This document shows, one piece after another, positions 44,225 to 56,046 of a DNA stretch of 64,000 nt (its first letter is position 1; each line of letters opens with the position of its first letter). This DNA is from Lepraria neglecta (lineage: Eukaryota; Ascomycota; Lecanoromycetes; Lecanorales; Stereocaulaceae). Both the position numbers and the translations under genes were made by a program. A model generated the notes under the pieces. It saw only the letters and a list, made by a program, of their open reading frames with translations, was not told the origin of the DNA and made no database searches. The stretch covers positions 4,278,001-4,342,000 of the forward strand of contig CM065653.1 of the NCBI GenBank assembly GCA_033220425.1, written 5' to 3'.

Positions 44225-45224
44225 TCATCCATACAGTATCTCACATACACCTCCCACAGGGACGTCCATCACTGCATCCGTGCCCTCATTCCACAATGTT
44301 TTCCAGTCCACATCTTTCGCGTCTTTGATTCCTATTGCGACTCCGCCCTGTCGGCTTTTTCTCTGGATACGGCCCTTGCTGTCTATCACTGCAACGTGGG
44401 CCGCTTCATCGACAATGTTCTCGATGCTACTCATGGGCAGGGTGAGGTAGCCGGTATTATACGATGCCAGGGCAACGTAGATGTAGACAATTGTCATGAC
44501 TAGGAAGGAGGGTATCGCGAGGGACCACCAGCGATTGGGATAGTAATATATGCCGAGTTGATGGAGGAAGGGGGAGGGGAGGTAGGACCAGAGTAAATAC
44601 ATCACTAGACTTCTTAGCATCCAAGCCATGGAAGCAGAGCCAGCACTTACAAAAGGCGAGAGAGGACAGCAAGTACAAAACGAAGCCGTAGTACTCATAT
44701 GTAGGCACCTTAGGACTTGCTCTTGGCACGGTAGTAGCAGTGCGAGCAGACTTGGCCACAGCAGCTTCGGTGTCATTCGGAGTATCACCCTCAGAGCTAT
44801 CTGGTGTCGTGGGACGCGACGTAGTGGTAGAGAAAGAAGGTCGCAGCAGCGATGTCAAGGATGGCGAAGCCGGTAGAGGTGTTGGAGGTCTGTTGTAGTA
44901 TGGTGGAGCGAAGGCATTGGCCATGAGGAAGGACGAATTGGAGTGGTGGAGAAATGGGGCAGCATCTTCGTCCTCGTCTGAGCCTGAGTCCGAAGACTCG
45001 CCGGATGGCGCACCATCGAGAGTGTATTGTGATTCGAGGCCATTGTCATTGTCATCCTCATCGTCGTCGTCCTTCTCCTCGTCGCCATCTGCTGATGAGG
45101 AGCTTGCAAGAGGGTGGTCTAATGGCAGCGCTCTGGGCGTTCGCTCGTCCGGCGTTGTGGGTTCGCCTAGGTTGAAGGGATGGAGAGGAGTTACTGCGGT
45201 TCGCCCTCTGCTTTGCAGCGCCAT
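44225..45224 (-). CDS. GPI19: GPI19/PIG-P, subunit P of GPI N-acetylglucosaminyltransferase
   Basis: Exons 45224-44651 and 44604-44225 (46-nt intron) encode 317 residues. PIG-P/Gpi19 is a small ER subunit of the GPI-GlcNAc transferase that starts GPI-anchor synthesis. The long disordered amino half (Pro/Ser/Asp-rich, with a DDDDEDDNDN acidic run) is a fungal extension. The PIG-P domain begins at TYEYYGFVLYLLSS, with TM1 crossing the splice into MYLLWSYLPSPFLHQLGI, then YYPNRWWSLAIPSFLVMTIV (TM2) and YNTGYLTLPMSSIENIVDEA. The exact acceptor is fixed by the frame (TTG-ATG-TAT). It shares a 183-base divergent promoter with the Zn2Cys6 gene. Intact. Confidence 0.92.
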
Positions 45225-45407
45225 TAATAGTTGTGAGTGACCTGAATGGATTCACTACGTTTGGCTCGCAGAATTCAGATATCGAAGTTACTCTAAATTG
45301 ACAGTAGAACTAGACTAAAACACTAGCTCTGAGAATTGCTTGGCGTACGAGTGAGCAAAGCAAGAGAGTGCGCCATTCTTTCTTAAAACATTGCGGGGAG
45401 ACTAAAG
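45225..45407. promoter_or_regulatory. Divergent promoter, GPI19 and Zn2Cys6 regulator
   Basis: Only 183 bases lie between the two start codons, which face away from each other. No TATA box is obvious. The spacing implies shared regulatory sequence, but I see no specific operator. Confidence 0.6.
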
Positions 45408-48042
45408 ATGTCTCAGTCTCAAGCTGGTCAAAGTCCCTTGCGTCGAAATGGTAAGCCACAGTCGTGCGAGCCTTGTCGCAAGTCGAAGCTCAAGTGCGAT
45501 CACGCCATGCCGAACTGCGGAAGGTGTGTCCAAAGAAAGATTCAGCCACGCTGTGTCTATCACCCAGCTCCGATGACCCAGCGAACCAGTGTTGGGACGT
45601 CAGAAGAGCCACATCCTCCAAGAATTCAGACCCTGTCATCAATTGGCACGGATCCCAGTGAATGGATTGGCCCCGAGCTTCACCGTCATCTTCCTACGCC
45701 TGATGCTGAGAAGCTTGCTGGTGATGGGCCTGCTGGATTTTTGGGGTAATAGATTTGGACTCTTTGTATATCTTCTCCTCTTCTTACGCTCTTTTAGTCC
45801 TACGAGCTATTCCGCAATTTTTCGAGAGAATACGTTAGGCAACACCCCCCAGGACTTCACCCAGCAAGCTACGAATGCCATCTATCAAGATTATGACATG
45901 CTTGCGAAGCCCGCAACGTATGGGCGTTGTAACCTTGAGGAACAGGAACATATAGACCAGGGTGTCCGCGTACTACAAAGATGGCCGGACAAGGCTACAT
46001 GTGAAAGGCTGATTAAAATATATTTCGACGTCGCTGATGCCATGATTCCAGAACGAGTTGTGCATTATTGCCATGAGAGGATTTGGTCGACGTACGGAGA
46101 TGCTTTACGCCGCCCAAGAAGCAGCGACAAGCTCTCTGTAGTGTCAAGGGAGCTTTGCAAAAGCGCCATGTCGCCTTTGGCACCTGCAGCAAGTACGCAG
46201 GAATGGATGGAAGCCTTCTCCGGCCATCGTTTACGCTGGGAGATTTTGGGAAACTTCCTCGTCATTTTTGGATTTTCAGCCATGACGATGTCAGACGTAT
46301 GTTACCCAATCTGAGCCGTTCTTTTCCCCTTTCATACATTGCTATGAGTCGAAAGATATATTTCGGTAGCCAGAAAACTCATTACCAGGTCATGAGACAT
46401 GTTCTATGTCTTTTAGCTCAAAATTATCTTAATTGGGAAATGCTGACTACGGAATCATTCAGTGGGATCCGCTGTTTGCCACTGCAAAGGACGGTGAACC
46501 ATATGACAAGAGAGAGTATGGAGGCCAGATGAGGGAGTGTGCCGAAGCATGCCTGGCATTGTGCAACGACATAGATGCTGTTAATGATTTTGTTGTATGT
46601 CTGATGTCGGGCGTTTACACGTTGCAAAGCTACTATGAAGGAGATGCTAGTGAGTTTGATTCTGGTCCTTACGAGAGCATTGAAAATTAGATATTTCCTA
46701 AAGAAGATCAGGTCAGCAATTGTGGCGGAGACACGGCGGTCTAGCTAGGTACAACTGCATCTTCTGATCAGCAGGCCCCTCTCAAATACTGACAATTACA
46801 GTACAATAACGGCGTTAGGTCTGCACAGAGAGACTGATTTCGCATACTCTCCAACATCCACCCTATCGCCCTCCTTCATGGTGTCCGAGTGGCGAAGGCG
46901 CCTATTTTGTTTCGTTTTCGTTGCTGATAAGCAACTTGCAACACTCATGGGAAGGCCACCTGCCCTCAGTCGGCGCTATTCAACATGCAGAATGCCGTTG
47001 GACCTTAGCGATGGTCAGATGATGGCGGAGGGCCAAGAGTTAGAAGACATCAAGAACAGACTCGATCCCAATGGATGGAACACGTCCGGAGAAGTATATC
47101 CAAACACTAACTGCCGAGCTTGGTTCACAATGTCTCTGATAAGAGACGAGATCTTGGAGCTTTCTTTAGGACCACCCATTGAAGCTTATGACACCGAAAC
47201 ACGTCGCGAGTAAGCCCCATGCATGTTCCGACAAATTTTGACCAGTCTAACGGCTAGATAGCGAGTTGAAACGTCGTTCGGAAGAGACCTATCTGCAATT
47301 GCCAGCTCATTTGCTTTACAAAGCTGACGATCCAAGTCACAACCCAAGGACGGCTTTCCTTTTTAACCTTCAAATCGCACTCTACCAAGAATTCCTCCTG
47401 AACAGATTTCTGCTTGACCGATTGCCAGGCTATGGGTCATTCGAAACGAAGCAAGACCTTGCCGATACCGCAAGAAAGATGCTTGATGCTATCTTAGTTC
47501 TATGTGCAAATCGAGATAAACTCACTCATTTTTCGATTGGATTCGTTTGGGCGGTGAGTCTTTGATATATATCGCGGAAGCAGGCGTATACTGAGCTTGC
47601 TAAGATTATTTATACTGGTATTCCGGCAGCTGCAATACTCAGTGTCGAGCTTCTAAAGCAAGCTAAATATCCCCAAGATTGGCGTCTAAATCTGCCGCGT
47701 TCGGAAGTTATCCAAAATCTAAGCATGTTCATTGGTGGCCTGGAATGGGTTCGGCCTAGGGAAGGTAAGAACTCCCTTTCGTTGTGTAGTTGAGTAATAG
47801 CTGAAGTTCTAGGCAACTACAAACTTTGTATGCGCATGAGGAAGGTCATCAAACGCATTCTTGACCAAGTTCTCGAACTGCCACCGCCGAATCCGTGCCG
47901 GGAAGAGAATCCCATATCTGATCCTGCCCCACCCGAACTTGCCATCTCCTCCATCCTTGCGCCAGAAGAGGAGCCAGATTTCTTGGAATGGCTCAACTCG
48001 GTGGACTGGACGAGAGATGTGCTACAGGATGCTTGGACCTAA
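45408..48042 (+). CDS. Zn2Cys6 transcription factor with fungal-specific middle domain
   Basis: Eight exons (45408-45745, 45798-46296, 46463-46649, 46712-46748, 46802-47209, 47262-47553, 47605-47764, 47813-48042) join in phase to 716 residues. The DNA-binding binuclear cluster has cysteines at 20, 23, 30, 37, 40 and 49 (CEPCRKSKLKCDH, CGRCVQRKIQPRC). The middle domain reads LIKIYFDVADAMIPERVVHY, WMEAFSGHRLRWEILGNFLV, TITALGLHRETDFAYSPTS, SEWRRRLFCFVFVADKQLA and MGRPPALSRRYSTCRMPLDL, the conserved run of the fungal-specific transcription-factor domain. A 37-nt micro-exon (46712-46748) is required for phase. The carboxy end is acidic (EEEPDFLEWLNSVDWTRD), suggesting an activation segment. Its targets are unknown; the adjacent GPI19 is a coincidental or shared-promoter neighbour. 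Confidence 0.92.
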
Positions 48043-48437
48043 AATGGACTAAGCAATGCAGACCTTGCCCCCTCAAAGACTTGCTGCACACTATGTTCGT
48101 GTATTTATGGGCTATGATCCGTGCCAAGACATATCATGCCAGGCTCATATCATCCCAGATTCGTGCAGTCCTAGGTTTCTCGTACTACAAGCTGGTCTCG
48201 TTTTGCTCTCCTCGTGGGCCCGAATTGTCCCCTTTAAAAACTTTAGAGTCGCTTTCGCCCAGCCTTAAGACCGTGAAAAATCATCCGAGAGAAAGGTAAC
48301 ACTTATGTTGGATTGTTTTCACAAACGATCACTAACAATACATCTAACAGTCATGATGCTGTCTACTGCGCATGGATCGGCCTATCATCTATTATGCCCA
48401 ATTCAAAGACGGCAGGACCCTCACTCTGGCCATCGAC
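48043..48437. other. Intergenic between convergent genes
   Basis: 3' flanks of the regulator and of the pepsin-fold gene; short frames only. Confidence 0.4.
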
Positions 48438-50149
48438 CTAGTGCGGCAACCCCATGCCTATTTCAAAAGCCTGCCTCGCATCCTTCTCTCCTACCGCGTG
48501 GTATTGGTAGTGTGGTGAAGGATCGTGCTGCTGCTGCTCTGACAATTTAATCTCGAGCCTTTGCTGATGCTCCGTCGGTCCTCTTCGTCTGAGCATGCGA
48601 AAAATTAAACAGAGTGCAGCTCCAATGAGCGCGAAGCCCACAAGACCTCCGGCAATTCCGATGCCAGTCTTTGCTCCACTGGAGAGGCCTGAACTTGAGG
48701 ATTTACCCGGGGAAACTGTTCCGGATGGAGGAAGTGGCGTCCAAGTCTTTGCCCATGTCGTACCAAAATTGTCAATTGGGTCCGAATTGATGCTGGTGTC
48801 ATTTGGGCCAATAGTCTGCACGTGGGAAGCTCCAGCACCTGGTCCGGGTGCCTGAGCCATGAACCACTTGTTCTCTCCCCAGTTCATACCGATAAAAGTA
48901 GCTTGAAGGAAGGCTTTCCCAAACTCATACTTCCCAGAACCATCATTCGCATAGAATGGGCGACATGGAAAGTATTGCTGCGGCGTTAACACTATCGGCG
49001 ACTCCAACGTTAGGTTGAGTAGCGCAAATGGGGCCTTAATTGTCATGTTGCCGGCTCCAACTTGCTGGAATACAAAGGCTAGATATGCCGGTGACGATAC
49101 GATCTGTTTGTACGCATCTGTGTTCCACGTGTATAGCCCAATATCTGGTTGCAATGTCACGGGCAGGTTCTGCGCGATGTTGGCGCATGTTTCTGGCGAC
49201 ATGTACATGTATGGTACCACAGGGATGATGACGGTCGGCTGGCCGTTAGAGAAGGAGGCATTCTGTTGAAAGAGGCCTGTGATATAGGACGTATGGGTTT
49301 CAGAATCAGGCCCTGGATACGAGGTGGAGCTGTTGAATGGTGTCCCTCCAGTCTCTAAATCCGATCTCGATATCAAGCAGTTGGCCAATCATTTGATTGC
49401 TGCCGCCTATCAACTCGAAAGCAGCGGCATCAACAGGCACTCTACTCTGATCATAGCCGCCAACGACCAAGGATCCGACCTGATTCAGAGATGCAGAGCC
49501 ATAATGAAGCCCGAACAAGGTTGATGGTAGATTCCCATCGGCGAACCCAGTACCTGGATTTGTTTCGCCGTCGACATCTCCAAAGTCTTGGACGCCTTTG
49601 CCAGGACCGCCGAGAGAAAGCTGGCCCACCTGAGCGGAATAATTCGTTCCGTCGGGAAGCTCGATCAACCATGCGTCGAGTGCGGCTATAGTGGAATTGC
49701 CGATCTTCATGGACGAGCCAAGTGACTGTGCTCCGTCGATTTTGATATCGTCTACCACGAAGCGCGCTCTACTACTGAGGTTCTGAGCCATCTCGCTGCC
49801 CCATTCCTTAACAAAACCCCCGTAAGTTGTCACGTTCGGGATAACGTTCTGTGAAGAGTCGATGTCGTAAAGGCCAGCAGCAGATGCGGGACACTGGCTG
49901 TCACTTTTACCGCTGCAGAATTCTTTCGTAAGGATTAGATGCTCATATATACCGCCTGGATGGAGGTCGACTGTGCTCAAGCCATCACCATTGCCGTCTG
50001 TACCGACTTGGACTGTTACTACTGGCCATGGGCCGTCAAGACCATATGAGTGCGTGTTGTTCCATGCTACCACGTATGGGGTCGATGCCGAGCCGAGGGT
50101 CGTTTAATAATAATGAAGAGAGAACATGGAAGAATACTGAAACGCGCAT
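48438..50149 (-). pseudogene. Pepsin-fold (A1-like) membrane protein, frameshifted
   Basis: The minus strand reads as a membrane-anchored aspartic-peptidase-fold protein of about 565 residues. A signal peptide (MRVSVFFHVLSSLLL) starts at 50149. The body has STPYVVAWNNTHSYGLDGPW, LHPGGIYEHLILTKEFCSG, DDIKIDGAQSLGSSMKIGNS, TLFGLHYGSASLNQVGSLVV, FFYAND-type strands near 48950 and a stalk before a TM segment (TGIGIAGGLVGFALIGAALC) and a Gln/His-rich cytosolic tail. The two catalytic DTG motifs are absent where expected, so the family member is probably not a peptidase. Two one-base frame changes are visible, after the signal peptide (about 50105) and after LLDIEIG (about 49350). The rest is clean, so assembly indels are as likely as decay. 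Confidence 0.65.
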
Positions 50150-51319
50150 CTTTGCGCAATTCGAATGGAACGCACCACCAAGCACTGAAGTAGATTGGAG
50201 ACGAGGTCAACGCAGAATCAATTCAATGAATTGGATCGATACGAGAAACCAGAGAGCTGCTTGAACAAACGTAGGGCACCTAAGAAGAGGATAAAGGCAA
50301 CAATGGGCCGAAGGATTCGGTTCTCCACCCGTTAATTACAGAATTGAAGCCGGTCTTACAATATCATGCAAGAGAGAATCCTGCAGTTGGTGTACTATTT
50401 CCAATGTGATTGGCTAAGATGTCATCGGCCGTGTGTCTGCTTGAGGCTTTGTGCACGCGGAGGATTCAGAGTATCTCAATCTGATGTTGGATTGTGGCGA
50501 TGCTCTTGTTTCATTGGCGACGCGAGCCAATAACGATGCCCCGGGAGGATGCGAACCCGCAGGAATCTCACCTAAACAGCCCCAAAATTTGAAAAGCCTA
50601 TTCCATACCCAACAACACTGCCATTACTAAGTCTTCGCCGACAGGATGCAACACTTGGCAGTCATTCCTCCTGCCTGTACAGCATCTTTGAGCTTCGCCA
50701 AGCACGGCTCCTGGATGTTTAAGCGCTGGGAATCTGGGCCAATCAGCCACACAGAGGGAGCGTGTGATCACTTCCGACTGCCATTCTGAGTACGCACAGC
50801 AAAGGCAGGTTTGACGTTCCACCCTAGGATGTGAAATAGTTAATGCATGGTGGTTGTTGTGTTCTTAATAGCTGACTGAATGTGGGTTGCAGAACTCGCA
50901 AAGCTCGACCGCAAGCCGTGAAAGGAAATCCATCTCAGTGCTATCCTAGAGAGGCGATGTTGGTATAGGCAGATGCATTCTCATACATACTCAACAAACA
51001 AAAAAAGACGAACGAACACACAGAATAGCAGCACAATTTGCTCTGCAATGGCTCAGGAGATGACAGTCATGCAAGATTCCAGCGGCTGAAGCCAAGGAAT
51101 CCCATCGTTGCAGTTGCTTCTTATAGAATTGCAAACCTGTCAGCTGACATTACTCTCAACCAAAGCAAATCCATTGGTATCATGGGTCTAACATCAACCA
51201 CTATCTTTACAGCGCACGCGGATAACTTCAGATGCCAGCCCGAAGCCCTTCACTGAATATGCAAACACATGTCGCTGCCCGCTGTTCTTCGTTCTAACCA
51301 CCGAATTATCTGCGCTTCT
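50150..51319. other. Intergenic, 1.2 kb
   Basis: No supported gene. Short frames on both strands lack motifs; it holds the promoter of the pepsin-fold gene and the 3' flank of the GH16 gene. Confidence 0.45.
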
Positions 51320-52451
51320 CTAAAACCCACGCCTTGCACTCCCCATCTCTGCCCTATAGGCCAACAGCTCCGTGGTGTCTTTCTCAAAAGCTGCGTCCGC
51401 AAGCGCACCTTCCTGCCTCCCAGCCCTTCTGTGTTTGATGCAGCAAAGGGCCCACAAGGCGATGATGGCAACAACCACACCGGCGACACCTGCGTAGATA
51501 CCAATCTTGGCCCCGTTGGAGAGGCTGGCCCAACGTTGGGCCGCGGATACAGGAGGTGGGGCGGAGAGTGTTTTGGCGACGGTGGAGTTGCCGCTGAGAG
51601 ATTTTTAGTGAGAACTCGTGGATGGTTTTGGGGAGAACTTACGCGACAATGTCAATACTTTGCCAGGTGCCTGTCTTGTCACCGTACTTGTATTCTGCAC
51701 CCGTCGAGTAGTCGGTGATTCTCGCACTCTGCACGTACATCTTATACGGCCCCTTGCTGTAATCGATTTCTCCTCCTGCCCATTTTACGGTATAATTATT
51801 ATTACTTGGGTCCCCAGCGGCCCAAACGCCAATCCTAACATTCATAGGCGTCTGGGGGTAATTCTTTCCCCCAACGGCATCGGCGTATGCGAGGGTGCGC
51901 ACGATGCTGCCGTCAACGTACCACTCAAGCGTCTCGTTCGTCCATCTCGTAGTGTAATTATGAAAGCTATCTTGAGGCGCGCCTGTGGTGGGATACCATT
52001 TCGCTTTGGCCGCCTCATCAGTCGTATTCCCCTTCCCGTAGTAATTGTTCTCAATGTGAGTGGTATTGCTGCCAATGATCTCCAGATCAATCTCATCCAG
52101 ATCATCGGACTCCAACACGATTGTTGACACGACACCCTGCCCTGGCGCGGCTTTCATCCATACTTCGACCTCGCCGAAGAAGATGTAGAAATTCGATTGG
52201 ATCGTTGGCGCGTCCCCCTTTTTGTTGATCGTGAATTCGGCGCCCTGGGTGCCGTAGACCAGGTTTCCATTGGTGGTGTTCCAGGTCGAGCCGGCCGACG
52301 AGGTTACGAAGTTGTAGGTTGCATTGCTGATTCCTAGGGCGGTGTCGGAGGGGCAGTTCGTTTGGTTGAGGGGATTGCAGTTGGTCCAGGTTTGCGCGAG
52401 GATTGGGGAGATTAGGGCGGGAAGGAGGGAGAGGGAGAGAAGGAGTGACAT
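51320..52451 (-). CDS. GH16 cell-wall transglycosylase (Crh-type) with membrane tail
   Basis: Exons 52451-51643 and 51593-51320 (49-nt intron) give an intact 360-residue glycoside hydrolase family 16 protein. It has a signal peptide (MSLLLSLSLLPALISPILA), a CNPLNQTNC disulfide pair typical of the Crh group, NFYIFFGEVEVWMKAAPG, the catalytic DEIDLE near residue 120 (ExDxE with nucleophile and acid Glu), and HNYTTRWTNETLEWYVDG. Crh enzymes cross-link chitin to beta-glucan in the wall. Instead of a clear GPI-attachment signal, the end has a Ser/Ala-rich stalk and a TM segment (AKIGIYAGVAGVVVAIIALW) followed by a basic, charged tail of about 35 residues, so it seems to be a membrane-anchored form. 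Confidence 0.9.
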
Positions 52452-52950
52452 GCTGGCGGTTTGCTTGTAAATGAGTATGTAAACGAGCGTATGTGCAGTA
52501 ACGTTGCACGAACGGTAATAAATGAGTGAACTGTGCAGACTCGCACGTGAGGGTCAAGGAGTGACTGGTGTATACAAGAGATGGTGGGACAGACATCCAA
52601 GACTCGAGATGGCGGAAGCGCCCACTCTTAGGAAAGGGTCTCAGGGGCGAGGCGTCCAAGAATGCGCTAGGAGATCGAGGCCTTGATTGGGGGGGCGAAG
52701 ATCCGCGCCAGGAATTGAATTGATACCAAGAGATACATAAGATCGCCAAGACTTGTGATCCTGGCTTAAAACATGAAACAGTCGAGGGAGGGCAAGCACA
52801 ACTTGGCCCCCACCACCTGACCCCCAACACCCCTGAAAGTAATAAGAATAGCCCGGGACATCCAGCTTTCTATCTAAAGTAGCTGAACCCAGCCGCAACG
52901 ACTCTAATAAGAAGGAGCGGTAGCATGAGAAGTTTTAGAAATAATGTTTA
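52452..52950. other. Divergent promoter region
   Basis: Separates the minus-strand GH16 gene from the plus-strand gene at 52951. Longer open frames here lie antisense or upstream of GH16 and have no motif. Confidence 0.4.
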
Positions 52951-53847
52951 ATGATCAAAATGACTCTCTGTTCCCAATGCGTCCTCAGCAAAGCCTCGCT
53001 GGCATCAGGCGGGGCATATCTTCGCTGTTTCCTGCATGACGCTGAAAAGGGAGACTGGGACCAAAATGCATCAAATATAATGTCGGACTTAATGTTCTCC
53101 TTTGGCTTCAAGGGTGACCTCTATTTCTATTCTCCCCGCCATCGGGTTACCTCTACATAGTAAGCCCCCCACCATTGAGCGACCATGACCCCTCTCACGC
53201 AATGTCTTGACAAATTCTAGCTGGGAAAAGGCAAAGAATACTTTGAGCCACATTACGGATATCAATCGGCCTCTCTGCGTCGTCGTAGGCCCGAGCCTTG
53301 ACTGGTTCTTTGGCTATCAGTCCATCATGGGCCCGCTGAATTGGATTACCAGACGCGAGAAGCGGCCTAATCTCAACCACGGTTCATTTTACAAACACTG
53401 TAAGTCTACTGGTTCATATTAAGTCGTTGAATGAAGAATATTGGAACCAGAACAAGTTCTCTGACAGACATGCTAGGGTCTGAGCGGCAAGCATCTTACG
53501 ATAAGCTAGAAACATGGCTGCGAACATACGCCGCCACGGCAATAGACATGCCACAAGCCAGAGTAATCCTCGGTCCCAAGGGAAGTTATTTCGCCAGCTC
53601 TCCTGCTGGTGGGGTGACTTGGAATGGACTGCCAGAGAGCTTTAAGCTGCTTTTCAATCCCCAACAGCCGGGACGTGTGCCAACCTTGGTAGCTCTTGGG
53701 ATTAATGATACTTGGTTCGCGCTGTGGCCGGATAGTAGTAGCAGCTGCAATCTTGGAGATGATTATCCGGATTTGGAGATATTGCTGAGGAAGTATGGGA
53801 AAGGCGGTGTTGATGTACGAGAGCATGCAATTCCTTATATATTATAG
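52951..53847 (+). CDS. Fungal protein of unknown function
   Basis: Exons 52951-53159, 53221-53399 and 53477-53847 join in phase to 252 residues. It opens with MIKMTLCSQCVLSKASLASG, continues through FGFKGDLYFYSPRHRVTST and VVVGPSLDWFFGYQSIMGPL, and ends in a region I have seen in uncharacterised fungal proteins: RVILGPKGSYFASSPAGGV, PTLVALGINDTWFALWPD and PDLEILLRKYG. The alternating aromatic strands suggest a beta-rich fold. The start of the first intron creates the apparent stop at 53160, which splicing removes. The end is uncertain: a 33-base candidate intron just before the TAG would extend it to a TGA near 54090, but it is shorter than any other intron here. No function can be given. Confidence 0.55.
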
Positions 53848-56046
53848 GTTACCTACAACGCTGACGTTCGGTTTTTTGAATTTAGAATATCACCCTCAGC
53901 GCCAGCCAAGCGAATCAATTTGCAGTCGCCTTCCGGAACAAGCGTTGCTTTATTCGCGGTCCTGTCTCAGAAGTTCAGCTTCATCAGCTCAACAACATCA
54001 TGGCCTCCTCGAGTGAGGGGTCTATGCAAGTCCAAGTCTGCGGCCTGCACACTGTCTCACCACCAATCGTTCTACCACAGCCGATTTTGAATGTGCAGAA
54101 AGTGCGTTTTCCAGGAAGTCCTAGTGACCGGACTGGCAAGCAGTTTGAAGTACTTGGTAAAAGCGAAGGATCAAAAGTGGCAGGTCTTGTGTCTAAGATC
54201 CCGTTATCGTGTATTGTCATGTGATCAGAGCATTTTCATGGGGCACTCAGTGTTTAGGAATGCTCTGGCTTTCTACCGTTACATCGATTGGCCCGCACCA
54301 ATGTCGAATTACTCGGAAACGGAGGAGACGCTATCCGAGAGGCACTTGGAGAGTAAAAGACTTGATTGATCATTTTTTTTAATCGGGCCAGCCTCGATAT
54401 CAATTGTATCAACCTACTCGCCCAAGTTTGACAGACGAAAAGCTCAAGCAGATCGCGGCTGACGTCGGGATTATTGTCAGCGAAAGAAGGCAGGATTGAG
54501 GTCTTGCTTGTATGAGGATGATCTGTGGACAGGGTGGCTATGGTGCTGCCCTGCGTCCTTCCCGTAAGATAAGGGCCGGTGGGAGCGGTGCCATTCAAGA
54601 TGTGCATGAGTTGAAGATGGTGTGTTAGTTGAGGGTTTCGAAATTCGCTATGGGAGTAGTCCAAGTATAGCATGTCACAAGGTTGCGTCTCAAAGGATCG
54701 ATGTCAAAGCCAAGGTAAGACGGTTCCGGTCGGGTGAAGGCGGAGCAGCGGAATCGACTTGTTGCGTAAAGTGCGTCTTGTATCGAAGACGCAGGGAGGC
54801 CGAGTTGAGGGATCGAGATGGCGAAGATTGGGATAACACAACATGTAGAAGGTTCCATGTAATGAAAGCGTGAATATCAGCAGATGCAGCTTTCAGGAGC
54901 AGAGTATTGGGCACTTTGTTCTCGACTGCATTACGACAATAGCCATATGTTTTAGTATCAAAGCCCGAGACACGAAAGATCGCAGCCTCCAGGAGCAACG
55001 TTTTCGACAGTCTGTGCTCTGCTGCAGGAAAAAAACAGCCAAATTTTGCATCAGAAACCGTTAGAACTCAGTAGACAGCAGGTTTGCGAAATGTTTAGGC
55101 GACCAAATGGAGTGGACTAGGATACCTTGTTTCAATTTAAACAATACCGTTGACAATATTCTGCATGTTTTGCAAGGATACAGAGCTTTCGTACGGTGGT
55201 CTCTGGTGTGTAACCCTAACCCCAAACCATGAGAGCCGGCTGGTAGTTTTTCGAACCAGTACCAATGCACTGCTTCTATCTTGCATCGCTCCGTAACCGT
55301 TCAAACCAGTCGCATCTGTGCTTCAATCAAGCGATTTTCAGCAAAGTTCACGCGTAGATTTTACCGCAAAGTGATCACAACAATTGTGCTAGAGTCTGGT
55401 AGAACGCCTTTAAAATCTTTATGATGAGTTGTGTTTACATGCATGGAGCGGCTAAAAACCCCTAGTTCGTCAACTCCGTGCTCCACTAAGATTAATTTGT
55501 TGTCAACCTTCGCTCTATATCTCGCCTTTATTCCATCATAGAGCGGCCTCCGTCCGCAAAAACAACCGTTCTCAACTACATACATCCTAAGTACTAACGA
55601 TTCTGCGCAGGACACAATCTCTGACTGTGCAATTTCGTTGGCGTGCGTCAGTACTAATCGCCTATATAAGGTTGCGCATCCAGCTCTCTTGTTCCTTCTC
55701 CATCGTTCTTTCTGCTCACCCCACGGCCAGACCCGTTCAGATGCTACTCTCTGGACCCATTTCAATAAACCTGTCCGTATTCAACCAGAGTGAGCAACCC
55801 ATCCCCACTCTGTTTCCTCCCAACCCCCCGTTTTTCCAGTTTTCGCGAGGTACTACATCCTTGGGCTGCCACTTAACCACTTCGTGCAACGTCAATTTGC
55901 ACAGTTCTGTTAACGCCTCATCTTTCATGTTGGAATTTATCAGGACTGTGCATGCACTCTTCAGAGTAATCTACCATGAATCCTCTTCCCATCTAGGGAC
56001 CCCCTCCGTAGAGGGTAGCTCGATTTCTTCACAAAACTCTTCTCCA
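53848..56046. other. 2.2 kb without a supported gene
   Basis: Several 80-140-codon frames on both strands (for example 54254-54673 and 54690-54998 on minus, 55627-56217 on plus) have no motif and cannot be joined into a convincing gene. The region may contain heavily decayed coding sequence. A short telomere-like CCCTAACCCC string near 55209 is isolated and probably chance. Confidence 0.4.

Noticed and set aside
32945-48042. Secondary-metabolite gene cluster (P450, transporter-type membrane proteins, Zn2Cys6 factor)
   Set aside because: No synthase backbone gene is present, and the genes are separated by unrelated and housekeeping genes.
50520-50570. Possible tRNA T-arm on the minus strand (GGGTTCGCATCC)
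   Set aside because: No pairing T-stem, D-arm or acceptor stem could be found around it.
52102-52830. 242-codon minus-strand frame upstream of GH16
   Set aside because: Overlaps the GH16 first exon in another frame and has low-complexity composition.
55205-55220. CCCTAACCCC telomere-like string
   Set aside because: Single short occurrence without tandem repeats.
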